From Bacteroidota bacterium (GTDB lineage: Bacteria > Bacteroidota > Bacteroidia > UKL13-3): a stretch of 7,373 bases of DNA. This document shows, in pieces, positions 1-6,034 of the stretch (position 1 is the first letter of the stretch; each line of letters begins with the position of its first letter). The stretch lies in the NCBI GenBank assembly GCA_947449515.1, contig CANFSD010000078.1, forward strand, positions 1-7,373, read 5' to 3'. The notes under the pieces were generated by a model. That model searched no databases. It was not told where the DNA came from and saw only the letters and a list, made by a program, of their open reading frames with translations. Made by a program: the position numbers and the translations under genes.

Positions 1-206
1 CGTGCGTTTTCTTCGGCCTCCAATAGGCCATTTGCATTGTCGTCAACAAATTGCAACTCCACAAAAATATTGGGAGGCAAACCACGCTCATAGGGTTTGC
101 TTAAATTCAAGGCTGCTTTTTTACTGTTACCCACCAATTGCGCATTTATATTGGCAATTGCGACTAAACAAATAATTAGGAAATAGGCTGTTTTTTTCAT
201 GTTCAT
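1..206 (-). CDS. Secreted protein, N-terminal part only (possible caspase-family protein)
   Basis: Partial gene whose 5' end lies at 206 and which runs off the left edge; 68 complete codons are visible. The protein starts MNMKKTAYFLIICLVAIA and has a classic signal peptide with likely cleavage near NAQ (residues 21-23), so it is exported. Residues about 53-65 (VDDNANGLLEAEE) form an EF-hand-like loop D-x-N-x-N-G-x-L-E-x-x-E. In Bacteroidota this kind of 'F.D.N.NG.L.A.E' segment commonly opens a beta-sandwich domain that precedes a C14 caspase-fold domain; this is recalled family knowledge, and the caspase part itself is not in the window. The ATG lies 3 bp after the stop of the upstream gene (TAAGCCATG), so translational coupling is likely. 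A second ATG at 200 (MKKTAYF) is an equally good start and would still leave a full signal peptide. Confidence 0.72.
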   Translation of the reverse strand, partial: MNMKKTAYFLIICLVAIANINAQLVGNSKKAALNLSKPYERGLPPNIFVELQFVDDNANGLLEAEENA

Positions 207-209
207 GGC

Positions 210-1190
210 TTATGGTTCTATACTTACTACAATAGATTCTAATTGAATATCCGACTCCGCCCTGCGCAATTTTTGGAGCCAAAGTTGGAAGGCTTCACTT
301 TCTAAATTGAGGGGCATTTCTAATTGAATATCGTTCATGGGCTTTCCATTGCTCAACAATGGTTTGGCTATTTCATTTTTGGGTCGAAACAAAATGAATA
401 CCTTATTAACCTCTGGGGTATTGGGCTTAGCCAATAAAAAAGTAAATTCATCAACCTTACCTGGCTGTATATTACCAGATGCTTTTGGATAGAAAAACAA
501 ATACGCTTGGTCTGCTTTTACAGGGTAAGAAGAAATATTTTGATCTGCCTTGTAAGGCAACATCCTATAAGTGGTATGCTCATCCGGCACATCGCAGTAT
601 ACCGAGATATACCCATCCTCAGGTGCAATAAAATTTAAGTAAACTGATTGTTTGTTATTAAAAGTAGTGGTTTTGCATTCTGCACCTGGGCAGCTCAATA
701 AACTGCTCTTAAACATAATGGGAACTTCCTTTATCTCCCTAATTTTTCCATAAACGGTGGCCGTCATCCAAAGCTCACCATCTATAAATTCTTTGTCTAT
801 TTTAGGTGGTTTTATGTCTTCAACCCATTCGCCGTTCACCAGCGATTCCGACATTAAATTAAATACCGTTTTGCTTTCAGTAGTACTGCCCGTTCTTTCG
901 TTTTTAATATAGGTTGAATTCCCCTGAACAATGGTTTGTCCAAACGCCTTTTCTATGGCGTCAATGCGGGCATGCTCAATACAGTATTTTTCAGCTTGTA
1001 ATTCCGAAACACTCTTCTCTACCTTCATCTTAAATGTTCCCTGCTCGGTAGCTATTTTCTGCGCCCACAATAAATGTGGAGAAAAAAGAAAAGAAAAAAA
1101 CAACAAACAGCTGATTATTAGTTTTTTAAAACCAATAAAAGGGTTTGAAACATTAAAATATACAGCAGTTTGGGTATTAAAAATTATCAT
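210..1190 (-). CDS. Exported protein with DUF4384-like C-terminal domain
   Basis: Encodes 326 residues. A hydrophobic segment at about 24-42, ending LLWAQ, is a signal peptide preceded by an unusually long polar leader of about 20 residues. No Met lies between residue 1 and the hydrophobic core, so the ATG at 1190 is the only ATG start. Residues 55-155 form a charged domain (AEKYCIEHARIDAIEKAFGQ) resembling the helix-plus-sheet domains in which an 'A..A..DA...aFG' helix leads into a 'sV.nG.ei' strand. Residues about 175-270 carry the pattern expected of DUF4384: 'DGYISVYCDVPDEHTTYRMLPY', then a spaced 'Y.vkA.qaYlFF' strand. Cysteines 167, 172 and 199 could form a disulphide outside the cytoplasm. 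It sits 3 bp ahead of the next secreted gene, so the two are probably co-transcribed and may act together. The domain call rests on pattern memory and the biochemical role is unknown. Confidence 0.8.
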   Translation of the reverse strand: MIIFNTQTAVYFNVSNPFIGFKKLIISCLLFFSFLFSPHLLWAQKIATEQGTFKMKVEKSVSELQAEKYCIEHARIDAIEKAFGQTIVQGNSTYIKNERTGSTTESKTVFNLMSESLVNGEWVEDIKPPKIDKEFIDGELWMTATVYGKIREIKEVPIMFKSSLLSCPGAECKTTTFNNKQSVYLNFIAPEDGYISVYCDVPDEHTTYRMLPYKADQNISSYPVKADQAYLFFYPKASGNIQPGKVDEFTFLLAKPNTPEVNKVFILFRPKNEIAKPLLSNGKPMNDIQLEMPLNLESEAFQLWLQKLRRAESDIQLESIVVSIEP

Positions 1191-1232
1191 AGGTGTAAAG
1201 GCTATTTGCTATGTTTCCACAGCGACTTTCAC

Positions 1233-1254
1233 ACCAAATAAATACCAAATAAAA
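1233..1254. repeat. 11-bp tandem duplication
   Basis: Two adjacent copies of ACCAAATAAAW (1233-1243 and 1244-1254), identical over the first 10 bases. The first copy covers the -7 box of the tentative promoter for the minus-strand secreted pair. It could reflect slippage or a repeated binding site. Confidence 0.6.
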
Positions 1255-1266
1255 ATTGAAAACAAG
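1235..1266 (-). promoter_or_regulatory. Tentative Bacteroidota-type promoter for the secreted-protein pair
   Basis: Reading the minus strand, CTTG (1263-1266) is separated by 20 bp from TTTATTTG (1235-1242). Each box differs by one base from the Bacteroidota TTTG / TAnnTTTG consensus, and the spacing fits. It lies about 45 bp upstream of the ATG at 1190. The region is AT-rich enough that a chance match is possible. Confidence 0.3.
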
Positions 1267-1314
1267 AAAACGCGTCAAAATTCTGTGTAAAAATTTTCAA
1301 CGCATCTGTTTATA

Positions 1315-1326
1315 AATCAATTGATT
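1315..1326. repeat. 12-bp perfect palindrome
   Basis: AATCAATTGATT, self-complementary across the 1320/1321 axis. It lies upstream of the secreted-protein pair and 8 bp from a larger palindrome at 1335-1354. A dimeric regulator could bind here, but short AT-rich palindromes also arise by chance. Confidence 0.5.
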
Positions 1327-1334
1327 ACATCAAA

Positions 1335-1354
1335 AATACCTATTAATAGGTATT
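1335..1354. repeat. 20-bp perfect palindrome between minus-strand genes
   Basis: AATACCTA-TTAA-TAGGTATT is a perfect inverted repeat without mismatch, starting 18 bp past the stop codon of the threonine dehydrogenase gene. On the minus strand it continues into TTTG, so it could be a weak, GC-poor terminator hairpin with an 8-bp stem and TTAA loop. Alternatively its right half overlaps TATTTTTG (1331-1338, minus strand), an exact match to the Bacteroidota -7 box TAnnTTTG, which would suit a repressor operator; no matching -33 box is visible. The function is undecided. Confidence 0.6.
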
Positions 1355-1371
1355 GCATATTTCACCTAAAC

Positions 1372-2307
1372 TTATTTACCTAAGTTGGCTAACATCACCT
1401 TTGTCATAGCATCTAGGTCAAAAGCAGGCTTCCAACCCCAATGTTCACGGGCTTCTTGGTCGTTTATACTTTGTGGCCAACTGTCTGCAATTGCTTGCCT
1501 AAAGTCTGGTGTATAACTTATGGTGAAATTTGGAATAAATTTTCGGATGCTGGCAGCAATTTCTTCCGGATTAAAGCTAATTCCTGAAACATTATAGCTA
1601 CTTCTGATCTTAACTTTCTCTGCAGGCGACTCCATTAACTCAATAGTTGCCCTAATGGCATCTGGCATATACATCATTGGCAAACTGGTTTCGGCACTTA
1701 AAAAGCAATTATAGCTTTGTTGTTTTAAGGCCTCATGATAGATATGAACTGCATAATCTGTAGTTCCGCCACCTGGTGCACTCTTCCAACCAATTAAACC
1801 TGGGTAACGAATACTTCTTACATCTACACCATATTTTTGGTGGTAATATTCACAATAACGCTCTCCCGCCTGCTTACTAATACCATAAATAGTATTAGGC
1901 TCCATAACGGTATATTGAGGTGTATTTAAACGAGGTGTGGTAGGACCAAATACCGCTATTGAACTTGGCCAATACACTTTTTTAATGAGGCCTTCTTTTG
2001 CCATATCCAAAACATGAAACAAACCATCCATGTTTAATTGCCAAGCAAACTTTGGATTCTTTTCTGCAGTAGCACTCAAAAGCGCAGCCAATAAATATAC
2101 TTGGGTAATATTATACTTCTTTACAATGGCCAATAAACTGTTTTGATCTAATACATCCAATATTTCAAAAGGCATAATTTGATGCTCCATCTGACGCACA
2201 TCGCTGCAGATCACATTTTCTGAACCATAATTTATTCTTAGAGATTCGGCTAATTCTAGGCCTATCTGGCCATTTGAACCAATGATGAGTATTCTTTCCG
2301 TTGACAT
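1372..2307 (-). CDS. tdh: L-threonine 3-dehydrogenase, SDR (epimerase-like) type
   Basis: Encodes 311 residues, the normal length for the short-chain type of threonine dehydrogenase (EC 1.1.1.103). This enzyme oxidises L-threonine with NAD+ to 2-amino-3-ketobutyrate in the cytoplasm; a CoA-dependent ligase then splits the product to glycine and acetyl-CoA. The fold is an extended SDR: nucleotide loop G10-SNGQI-G16, Asp36 at the end of strand 2 (NAD specificity), the pair S115-S116, and catalytic Y141-GIS-K145. The segment GGGTTDYAVHIYHEAL (179-194), together with LLSATAEKNP (77-86) and WPSS(113-116), is characteristic of this subfamily rather than of sugar epimerases. It is unrelated in fold to the zinc-dependent E. 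coli Tdh, although the symbol is shared. The gene appears monocistronic: the next minus-strand gene starts 181 bp further on, past a palindrome. It is divergent from the sugar operon and likely has no functional tie to it. Confidence 0.92.
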   Translation of the reverse strand: MSTERILIIGSNGQIGLELAESLRINYGSENVICSDVRQMEHQIMPFEILDVLDQNSLLAIVKKYNITQVYLLAALLSATAEKNPKFAWQLNMDGLFHVLDMAKEGLIKKVYWPSSIAVFGPTTPRLNTPQYTVMEPNTIYGISKQAGERYCEYYHQKYGVDVRSIRYPGLIGWKSAPGGGTTDYAVHIYHEALKQQSYNCFLSAETSLPMMYMPDAIRATIELMESPAEKVKIRSSYNVSGISFNPEEIAASIRKFIPNFTISYTPDFRQAIADSWPQSINDQEAREHWGWKPAFDLDAMTKVMLANLGK

Positions 2308-2313
2308 ATATTA

Positions 2314-2344
2314 TTTGAAAGCTTCGAAATTATAAAAATCTTTG
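2314..2344 (+). promoter_or_regulatory. Likely Bacteroidota-type promoter of the sugar operon
   Basis: TTTG (2314-2317), a 19-bp spacer, then AATCTTTG (2337-2344). This matches the Bacteroidota consensus TTTG-N19-TAnnTTTG except for the first base of the -7 box. Transcription would begin near 2351, giving a leader of about 80 nt before the ATG at 2433. The -33 box begins only 6 bp beyond the start codon of the divergent threonine dehydrogenase gene. I found no equally good promoter for that gene in the 125-bp gap. Confidence 0.4.
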
Positions 2345-2432
2345 GGTTTTTATGGCTTATTTTAGCCCCTATTCAACAAAAAACCACAAGTAATTCATTC
2401 CAATTCCCTAAAATTGCGGTTCTTAACTTATC

Positions 2433-3506
2433 ATGAGTAAAAAGCTATTAATTACAGGAGGCGCTGGTTTTGTTGGATCGACCCTAGCAATTGGCCTTAA
2501 ATTAAGGTACCCAAATTACAGGGTAATTGCCTTAGATAACCTGCGTCGCAGAGGTTCAGAATTAAATTTAATTCGCCTCAAAGAAGCTGAAGTAGAATTT
2601 GTTCATGGTGATATCAGAAACGCAGAAGACCTCTTAGAATTTGATTCATTAGATTTTATCCTTGATGCCTCTGCCGATCCAAGTGTGCTTTCTGGCATTA
2701 ATTCTCCCGTTTTGCCGCTACTCAATGCCAACCTTAACGGAACAGTTAATTGTCTTGAATTGGCAAAAAGAACGGGTGCAGCATTTATTTTCCTATCTAC
2801 CAGTAGAATCTATCCTATTAAAAATTTAGAAGCTGCCAATTTTGAAGAATTAGAAACGCGTTTTGTTTGGTTGAACCAACAAAGTATGCGTGGTATTTCT
2901 GCACAAGGCGTTGCAGAAGATTTTCCATTAGAAGGAAGCAGAAGCTTTTACGGAACCACCAAATTGGCATCAGAATTACTCATTACAGAATACAACGAAC
3001 TAAAAGGTGTAAAAAGCATTATTAACCGTTGTGGCGTGATAAGTGGCCCTTGGCAAATGGGCAAAATAGACCAAGGCGTTTTGGTGTTATGGTTAGCTCG
3101 TCATTATTTTAAAGGCGAATTGGCCTATATTGGATATGGAGGAACAGGTAAACAAATGCGTGATGTAATGCATGCAGATGATTTACTGCAACTCATCGAT
3201 CACCAAATTCACAACTTGGATGTATACAATAACCAAACCATGAATGTGGGTGGTGGATTACAAACCAGTTTTAGTTTGCAAGAACTTACAACCCTTTGCC
3301 AAGAAGTAACTGGAAACAAAATCAACATCAAACCTGTTACAGAAAACAGAACAGCAGATGTGAGGATTTATGTGAGTGATTGCACTAAACTCAATCAAAT
3401 TAATGGTGGTGCTTGGAAACCTGCCAAAGACATGAAAGCCCTGGTAGCTGATACTTTTGAGTGGATGAAGGCAAACGAAAAGAATTTAAAGAACATCTTA
3501 AACTAA
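2433..3506 (+). CDS. Extended SDR, CDP-paratose/tyvelose 2-epimerase-like (first of a pair)
   Basis: Encodes 357 residues, the usual size for NAD-dependent nucleotide-sugar epimerases and dehydratases, acting in the cytoplasm. Visible landmarks are the Rossmann loop G9-GAGFV-G15, Asp35 for NAD(H) ribose binding, the catalytic strand LSTSR (121-125), an intact Y173-GTT-K177, the substrate loop SGPWQMGKIDQG (204-215), GKQMRDVMHADD (239-250) and NVGGG (271-275). The 'GKQ.RDV.H..D' and 'N.GGG' elements are shared with tyvelose 2-epimerase (RfbE), as I recall that sequence. The usual STNKVYGD is STSRIYPI here, and HAAAQPS is DASADPS, so it is a divergent member and the exact reaction is uncertain. 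It is the first gene of a four-gene operon, with only 4 bp to the next start, and its neighbour is a second SDR of the same superfamily. It probably handles a nucleotide-activated sugar; CDP-linkage is not provable here. Confidence 0.82.
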   Translation: MSKKLLITGGAGFVGSTLAIGLKLRYPNYRVIALDNLRRRGSELNLIRLKEAEVEFVHGDIRNAEDLLEFDSLDFILDASADPSVLSGINSPVLPLLNANLNGTVNCLELAKRTGAAFIFLSTSRIYPIKNLEAANFEELETRFVWLNQQSMRGISAQGVAEDFPLEGSRSFYGTTKLASELLITEYNELKGVKSIINRCGVISGPWQMGKIDQGVLVLWLARHYFKGELAYIGYGGTGKQMRDVMHADDLLQLIDHQIHNLDVYNNQTMNVGGGLQTSFSLQELTTLCQEVTGNKINIKPVTENRTADVRIYVSDCTKLNQINGGAWKPAKDMKALVADTFEWMKANEKNLKNILN

Positions 3507-3510
3507 TAGA

Positions 3511-4578
3511 ATGAATATTGCGATAGTTACAGGTAGCAGTGGCCTTATTGGCGGAGAATCAGTGGAGTTTTTTACCAAACAATTTGATATGGTAATTGGT
3601 ATCGACAATAACCTTAGGTCATACTTTTTTGGTGCAGATGGATCTACCACTTGGAACAAAAATAGGTTGGAAGAAAAATACAGCAATTTTAAATCTTACG
3701 ATATTGATATCAGAAACTACGAAAACCTAGAAACCGTTTTCAAAGAATTTGGTAAAGACATTAAATTAATTGTTCATGCTGCCGCACAACCCAGTCATGA
3801 TTGGGCTGCAAAAGAGCCGCTCACAGATTTTGGCGTGAATGCAGTAGGAACTTTAAACATGCTTGAACTAACACGTTTAAATTGTCCTGAAGCAGTTTTT
3901 ATTTTCACTTCTACCAATAAAGTATACGGCGATACCCCTAATTTTTTACCATTGGTAGAATTAGAAAAACGTTGGGAAATTGCCGAAGACCACGCCTTCT
4001 TTCAATATGGTATAGATGAAACCATGAGTATTGACCAAACCAAACACAGTGTATTTGGTGCCAGCAAGGTTGCAGCAGATGTGATGGTACAAGAATATGG
4101 CAAATATTTTGGCATGAAAACAGCCGTATTTAGAGGTGGCTGCTTAACGGGTCCTAACCACAGCGGCGCGCAATTACATGGCTTCTTAGCCTATTTAATG
4201 AAATGTGCTATCAGCGGAAACCATTATACCATTTTTGGTTACCAAGGAAAACAAGTAAGAGACAATATCCATAGTTCAGATTTGGTAAATATGTTTTGGC
4301 ATTTTTACCAAAATCCTCGTCAGGGTGAAGTATATAACGCAGGTGGTGGCCGTTTTGCCAATTGCAGTATGTTAGAAGCCATTGATTGGTGTGAGAAAAT
4401 TACCGGAAACAAAATGAGCTATAGCTATTCCGAAACAAACCGCATTGGCGATCATATCTGGTATATCAGTGATGTAAATAAATTTAAATCACATTACCCA
4501 ACTTGGGACTGGAAATACAACCTGGAAGCCACCTTGGTAGAAATGCATGATAGAATGAATGAGCGACTGAAAGCCTAA
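3511..4578 (+). CDS. Extended SDR, tyvelose-epimerase-like, with Phe in place of catalytic Tyr
   Basis: Encodes 355 residues of the extended SDR fold: G8-SSGLI-G14, Asp32 after strand 2, HAAAQPSHDW (89-98), STNKVYGD (134-141) as in CDP-paratose 2-epimerase, GKQVRDNIHSSD (246-257) and NAGGGR (276-281). The active-site motif reads F182-GAS-K186. The codon is TTT, so the catalytic Tyr of YxxxK is Phe while the Lys remains. The frame is otherwise intact and well conserved in feel, so this is not decay. My recollection is that close homologues share 'HS.FGASKVAADVMVQEYG', which would make it a subfamily trait. An insertion at about 36-52 (SYFFGADGSTTWNKN) and the segment RGGCLTGPNHSGAQLHG (208-224) shape the substrate site. 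It is co-transcribed with the preceding SDR (4-bp gap) and with a methyltransferase and glycosyltransferase. Without the Tyr, a standard hydride-transfer cycle needs a substitute acid/base, so the call 'epimerase' is by homology only. Confidence 0.82.
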   Translation: MNIAIVTGSSGLIGGESVEFFTKQFDMVIGIDNNLRSYFFGADGSTTWNKNRLEEKYSNFKSYDIDIRNYENLETVFKEFGKDIKLIVHAAAQPSHDWAAKEPLTDFGVNAVGTLNMLELTRLNCPEAVFIFTSTNKVYGDTPNFLPLVELEKRWEIAEDHAFFQYGIDETMSIDQTKHSVFGASKVAADVMVQEYGKYFGMKTAVFRGGCLTGPNHSGAQLHGFLAYLMKCAISGNHYTIFGYQGKQVRDNIHSSDLVNMFWHFYQNPRQGEVYNAGGGRFANCSMLEAIDWCEKITGNKMSYSYSETNRIGDHIWYISDVNKFKSHYPTWDWKYNLEATLVEMHDRMNERLKA

Positions 4579-4596
4579 TAAACACAAACACCTAAA

Positions 4597-5247
4597 ATGA
4601 ATTACGACAGAATATACCAATACCGCTTCCAAGGCGTAGATAAAAATAAAAAATTGTCTACTTGGAAAATCATTGCAGCATTTATTCATGAAAAATTGGG
4701 TCAGCCCAATAGCATGATTGACCCCGCTGCGGGCGATTGTGAATTTATTAACCAAGTACCTGCCAATGAGAAATGGGCGGTGGACATGGGCGAACACACC
4801 AAGCATGCAGCCAAAGAGGGTGTAAAGGTGGTAATTGGAAATAACCTCGAAGTTGAATTGCCGCAGAATTATTTTGAAGGCGTGTATGTTTCTAATTTCT
4901 TAGAACATTTGCACTCACAAGAAGATGTAGCCATGTTCTTAGAAAGAATGTTTAGCATCCTTAAACCAGGTGGCCAAATTGCCATCATGGGACCCAACTT
5001 TAAATACTGCGCAAAAAATTATTTCGATTTTGCAGACCATACCGTAATCTTAACAGAATTAGGTGTTGCAGAACATTTATATGGTGCTGGTTTTGAAGTT
5101 AAAGAAGTACACGATAGGTTTTTACCATTGAGTTTCAGAGGTAAAATTCCTGTAACCGATTTTTTGGTAAAAATGTATTTTAAAATGCCCTTTGCTTGGC
5201 GTTTTATGGGAAAACAATTTTTGTTAATTGCAAAAAAACCAAACTAA
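4597..5247 (+). CDS. Class I SAM-dependent methyltransferase of the sugar operon
   Basis: Encodes 216 residues, a compact Rossmann-like methyltransferase domain of the Methyltransf_11 type. Motif I is MIDPAAGDCEFI (40-51): the usual E/DxGxGxG loop is replaced by D-P-A-A-G-D. The acidic end of strand 2 is AVDMGE (61-66). Motif IV region is VYVSNFLEHLHSQED (96-110), followed by the typical helix and ILKPGGQIAIMGPN (121-134). The C-terminal part (170-212) is basic and hydrophobic (FLVKMYFKMPFAWRFMG) with no clear transmembrane span, perhaps contacting the membrane or a lipid-linked substrate. The start ATG follows an A-rich stretch 18 bp after the preceding stop, and the next gene begins 4 bp after its stop. 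From context it may O- or N-methylate the sugar or glycan made by the neighbours; the acceptor is unknown. Confidence 0.8.
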   Translation: MNYDRIYQYRFQGVDKNKKLSTWKIIAAFIHEKLGQPNSMIDPAAGDCEFINQVPANEKWAVDMGEHTKHAAKEGVKVVIGNNLEVELPQNYFEGVYVSNFLEHLHSQEDVAMFLERMFSILKPGGQIAIMGPNFKYCAKNYFDFADHTVILTELGVAEHLYGAGFEVKEVHDRFLPLSFRGKIPVTDFLVKMYFKMPFAWRFMGKQFLLIAKKPN

Positions 5248-5251
5248 GCAA

Positions 5252-5989
5252 ATGAAATTAAGTGTTGTTATACCCGCCTACAACGAGGCATTGAGCATTA
5301 CAGAAACATTGGAAAACTTATACCAACGTTTAACGGAAGCCAATATACCACATGAAATTGTAGTGGTTAACGACAATTCAAAAGACAATACCTTAGCGGT
5401 ACTAGAAAACCTTCAAAAAACAATTCCTAGCTTGGTTATTTATACCAACAAAGGTAGAAATGGTTTTGGCTACGCTGTTCGTTACGGCTTAGAAAAATTC
5501 AATGGCGATTGCGTTGCCATTATGATGGCAGATTTGAGTGATGCACCAGAAGACCTGGTAGTCTTTTATAACAAAATGTTAGAAGGCCACGATTGTGTTT
5601 TTGGCACACGTTGGAGCAAAGGCGGCAAGGTATATGATTACCCACGCCACAAATTATTCTTAAATAGGTTATTCAATAATATTGTACGCCTCTTGTTTGG
5701 CATCAAATACAATGATGTTACCAATGCATTCAAATTATACAAAAAAGAAACCATAGAAGGCGTAAAACCCTTTATTTCTCCGCACTTTAACCTTACCGTT
5801 GAAATACCCTTAAAAGCCATCATTAGAGGCTATTCGTATACCGTGTTACCCAACAGTTGGACCAATAGAAAACACGGTGTTTCGAACCTAAAAATCAGGG
5901 AAATGGGAAGCCGTTATTTCTTTATCTTGATGTACTGCCTCATTGAAAAGTTTTTTGCCCGCGGTGATTTTAACAAACAGTGGGACTAA
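5252..5989 (+). CDS. Family 2 glycosyltransferase, polyprenyl-phosphate hexose synthase-like
   Basis: Encodes 245 residues, matching the single-domain DPM1-type GT2 enzymes that move a sugar from a nucleotide donor to a polyprenyl phosphate at the inner face of the membrane. It begins MKLSVVIPAYNEA, the standard GT2 opening, with VVVNDNSKDNT (37-47) for nucleotide binding and MMADLSDAPED (91-101) in the position of the metal-binding DxD motif. A further conserved patch is FGTRWSKGG (117-125). The C-terminus lacks the two membrane helices found in ArnC/GtrB-type relatives; only a short hydrophobic stretch YFFILMYCLI (222-231) is present. I chose the ATG at 5252 rather than a TTG at 5228, because the upstream residues overlap the previous gene and precede the family's normal start. 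It is the last gene of the operon, followed by a strong terminator. Sugar and lipid identity are inferred only as a class. Confidence 0.88.
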   Translation: MKLSVVIPAYNEALSITETLENLYQRLTEANIPHEIVVVNDNSKDNTLAVLENLQKTIPSLVIYTNKGRNGFGYAVRYGLEKFNGDCVAIMMADLSDAPEDLVVFYNKMLEGHDCVFGTRWSKGGKVYDYPRHKLFLNRLFNNIVRLLFGIKYNDVTNAFKLYKKETIEGVKPFISPHFNLTVEIPLKAIIRGYSYTVLPNSWTNRKHGVSNLKIREMGSRYFFILMYCLIEKFFARGDFNKQWD

Positions 5990-5998
5990 ACAAATTTT

Positions 5999-6034
5999 AA
6001 AAGGCTTTAGTGTTTTACACTGAAGCCTTTTTTT
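5999..6034 (+). terminator. Strong intrinsic terminator of the sugar operon, overlapping the convergent gene
   Basis: A 15-bp stem (5999-6013 with 6017-6031, one T-G wobble at 6008/6022) closes a TTT loop and runs into seven consecutive T residues (6028-6034). It starts 10 bp after the operon's stop codon. The loop, right arm and three bases of the left arm lie inside the last codons and stop codon of the opposing gene. Read on the minus strand it has only a four-T tail, so it should be a weaker terminator there. Confidence 0.9.

Noticed and set aside
931..1290. 119-residue plus-strand reading frame
   Set aside because: Mostly antisense to the exported DUF4384-like gene. Its low-complexity, Lys/Asn-rich end lies in the intergenic gap, and it has no recognisable domain.
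1372..2307. Nucleotide-sugar epimerase as the product of the minus-strand SDR
   Set aside because: The GGGTTDYAVHIY and LLSATAEKNP signatures fit SDR-type threonine dehydrogenase, so it is not counted as part of the sugar cassette.
2362..2375. GGCT...AGCC short inverted repeat in the divergent gap
   Set aside because: Only a 4-bp stem without a T tract; well within chance for the region.
2409..2416. TAAAATTG as a second -7 box close to the operon start
   Set aside because: One mismatch and no TTTG-like box at the right distance; the 2314-2344 candidate is better.
3498..3686. 62-residue minus-strand reading frame
   Set aside because: Antisense shadow of the second SDR gene, with no upstream signal or domain.
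4489..4806. 105-residue minus-strand reading frame
   Set aside because: Spans the junction of two strongly supported plus-strand genes on the opposite strand, and its composition is not protein-like.
5228..5251. TTG-initiated 8-residue extension of the GT2
   Set aside because: Overlaps the methyltransferase gene and adds a polar stretch before the standard GT2 opening MKLSVVIPAYNEA.
5638..5823. 61-residue minus-strand reading frame
   Set aside because: Lies wholly antisense to the GT2 gene.
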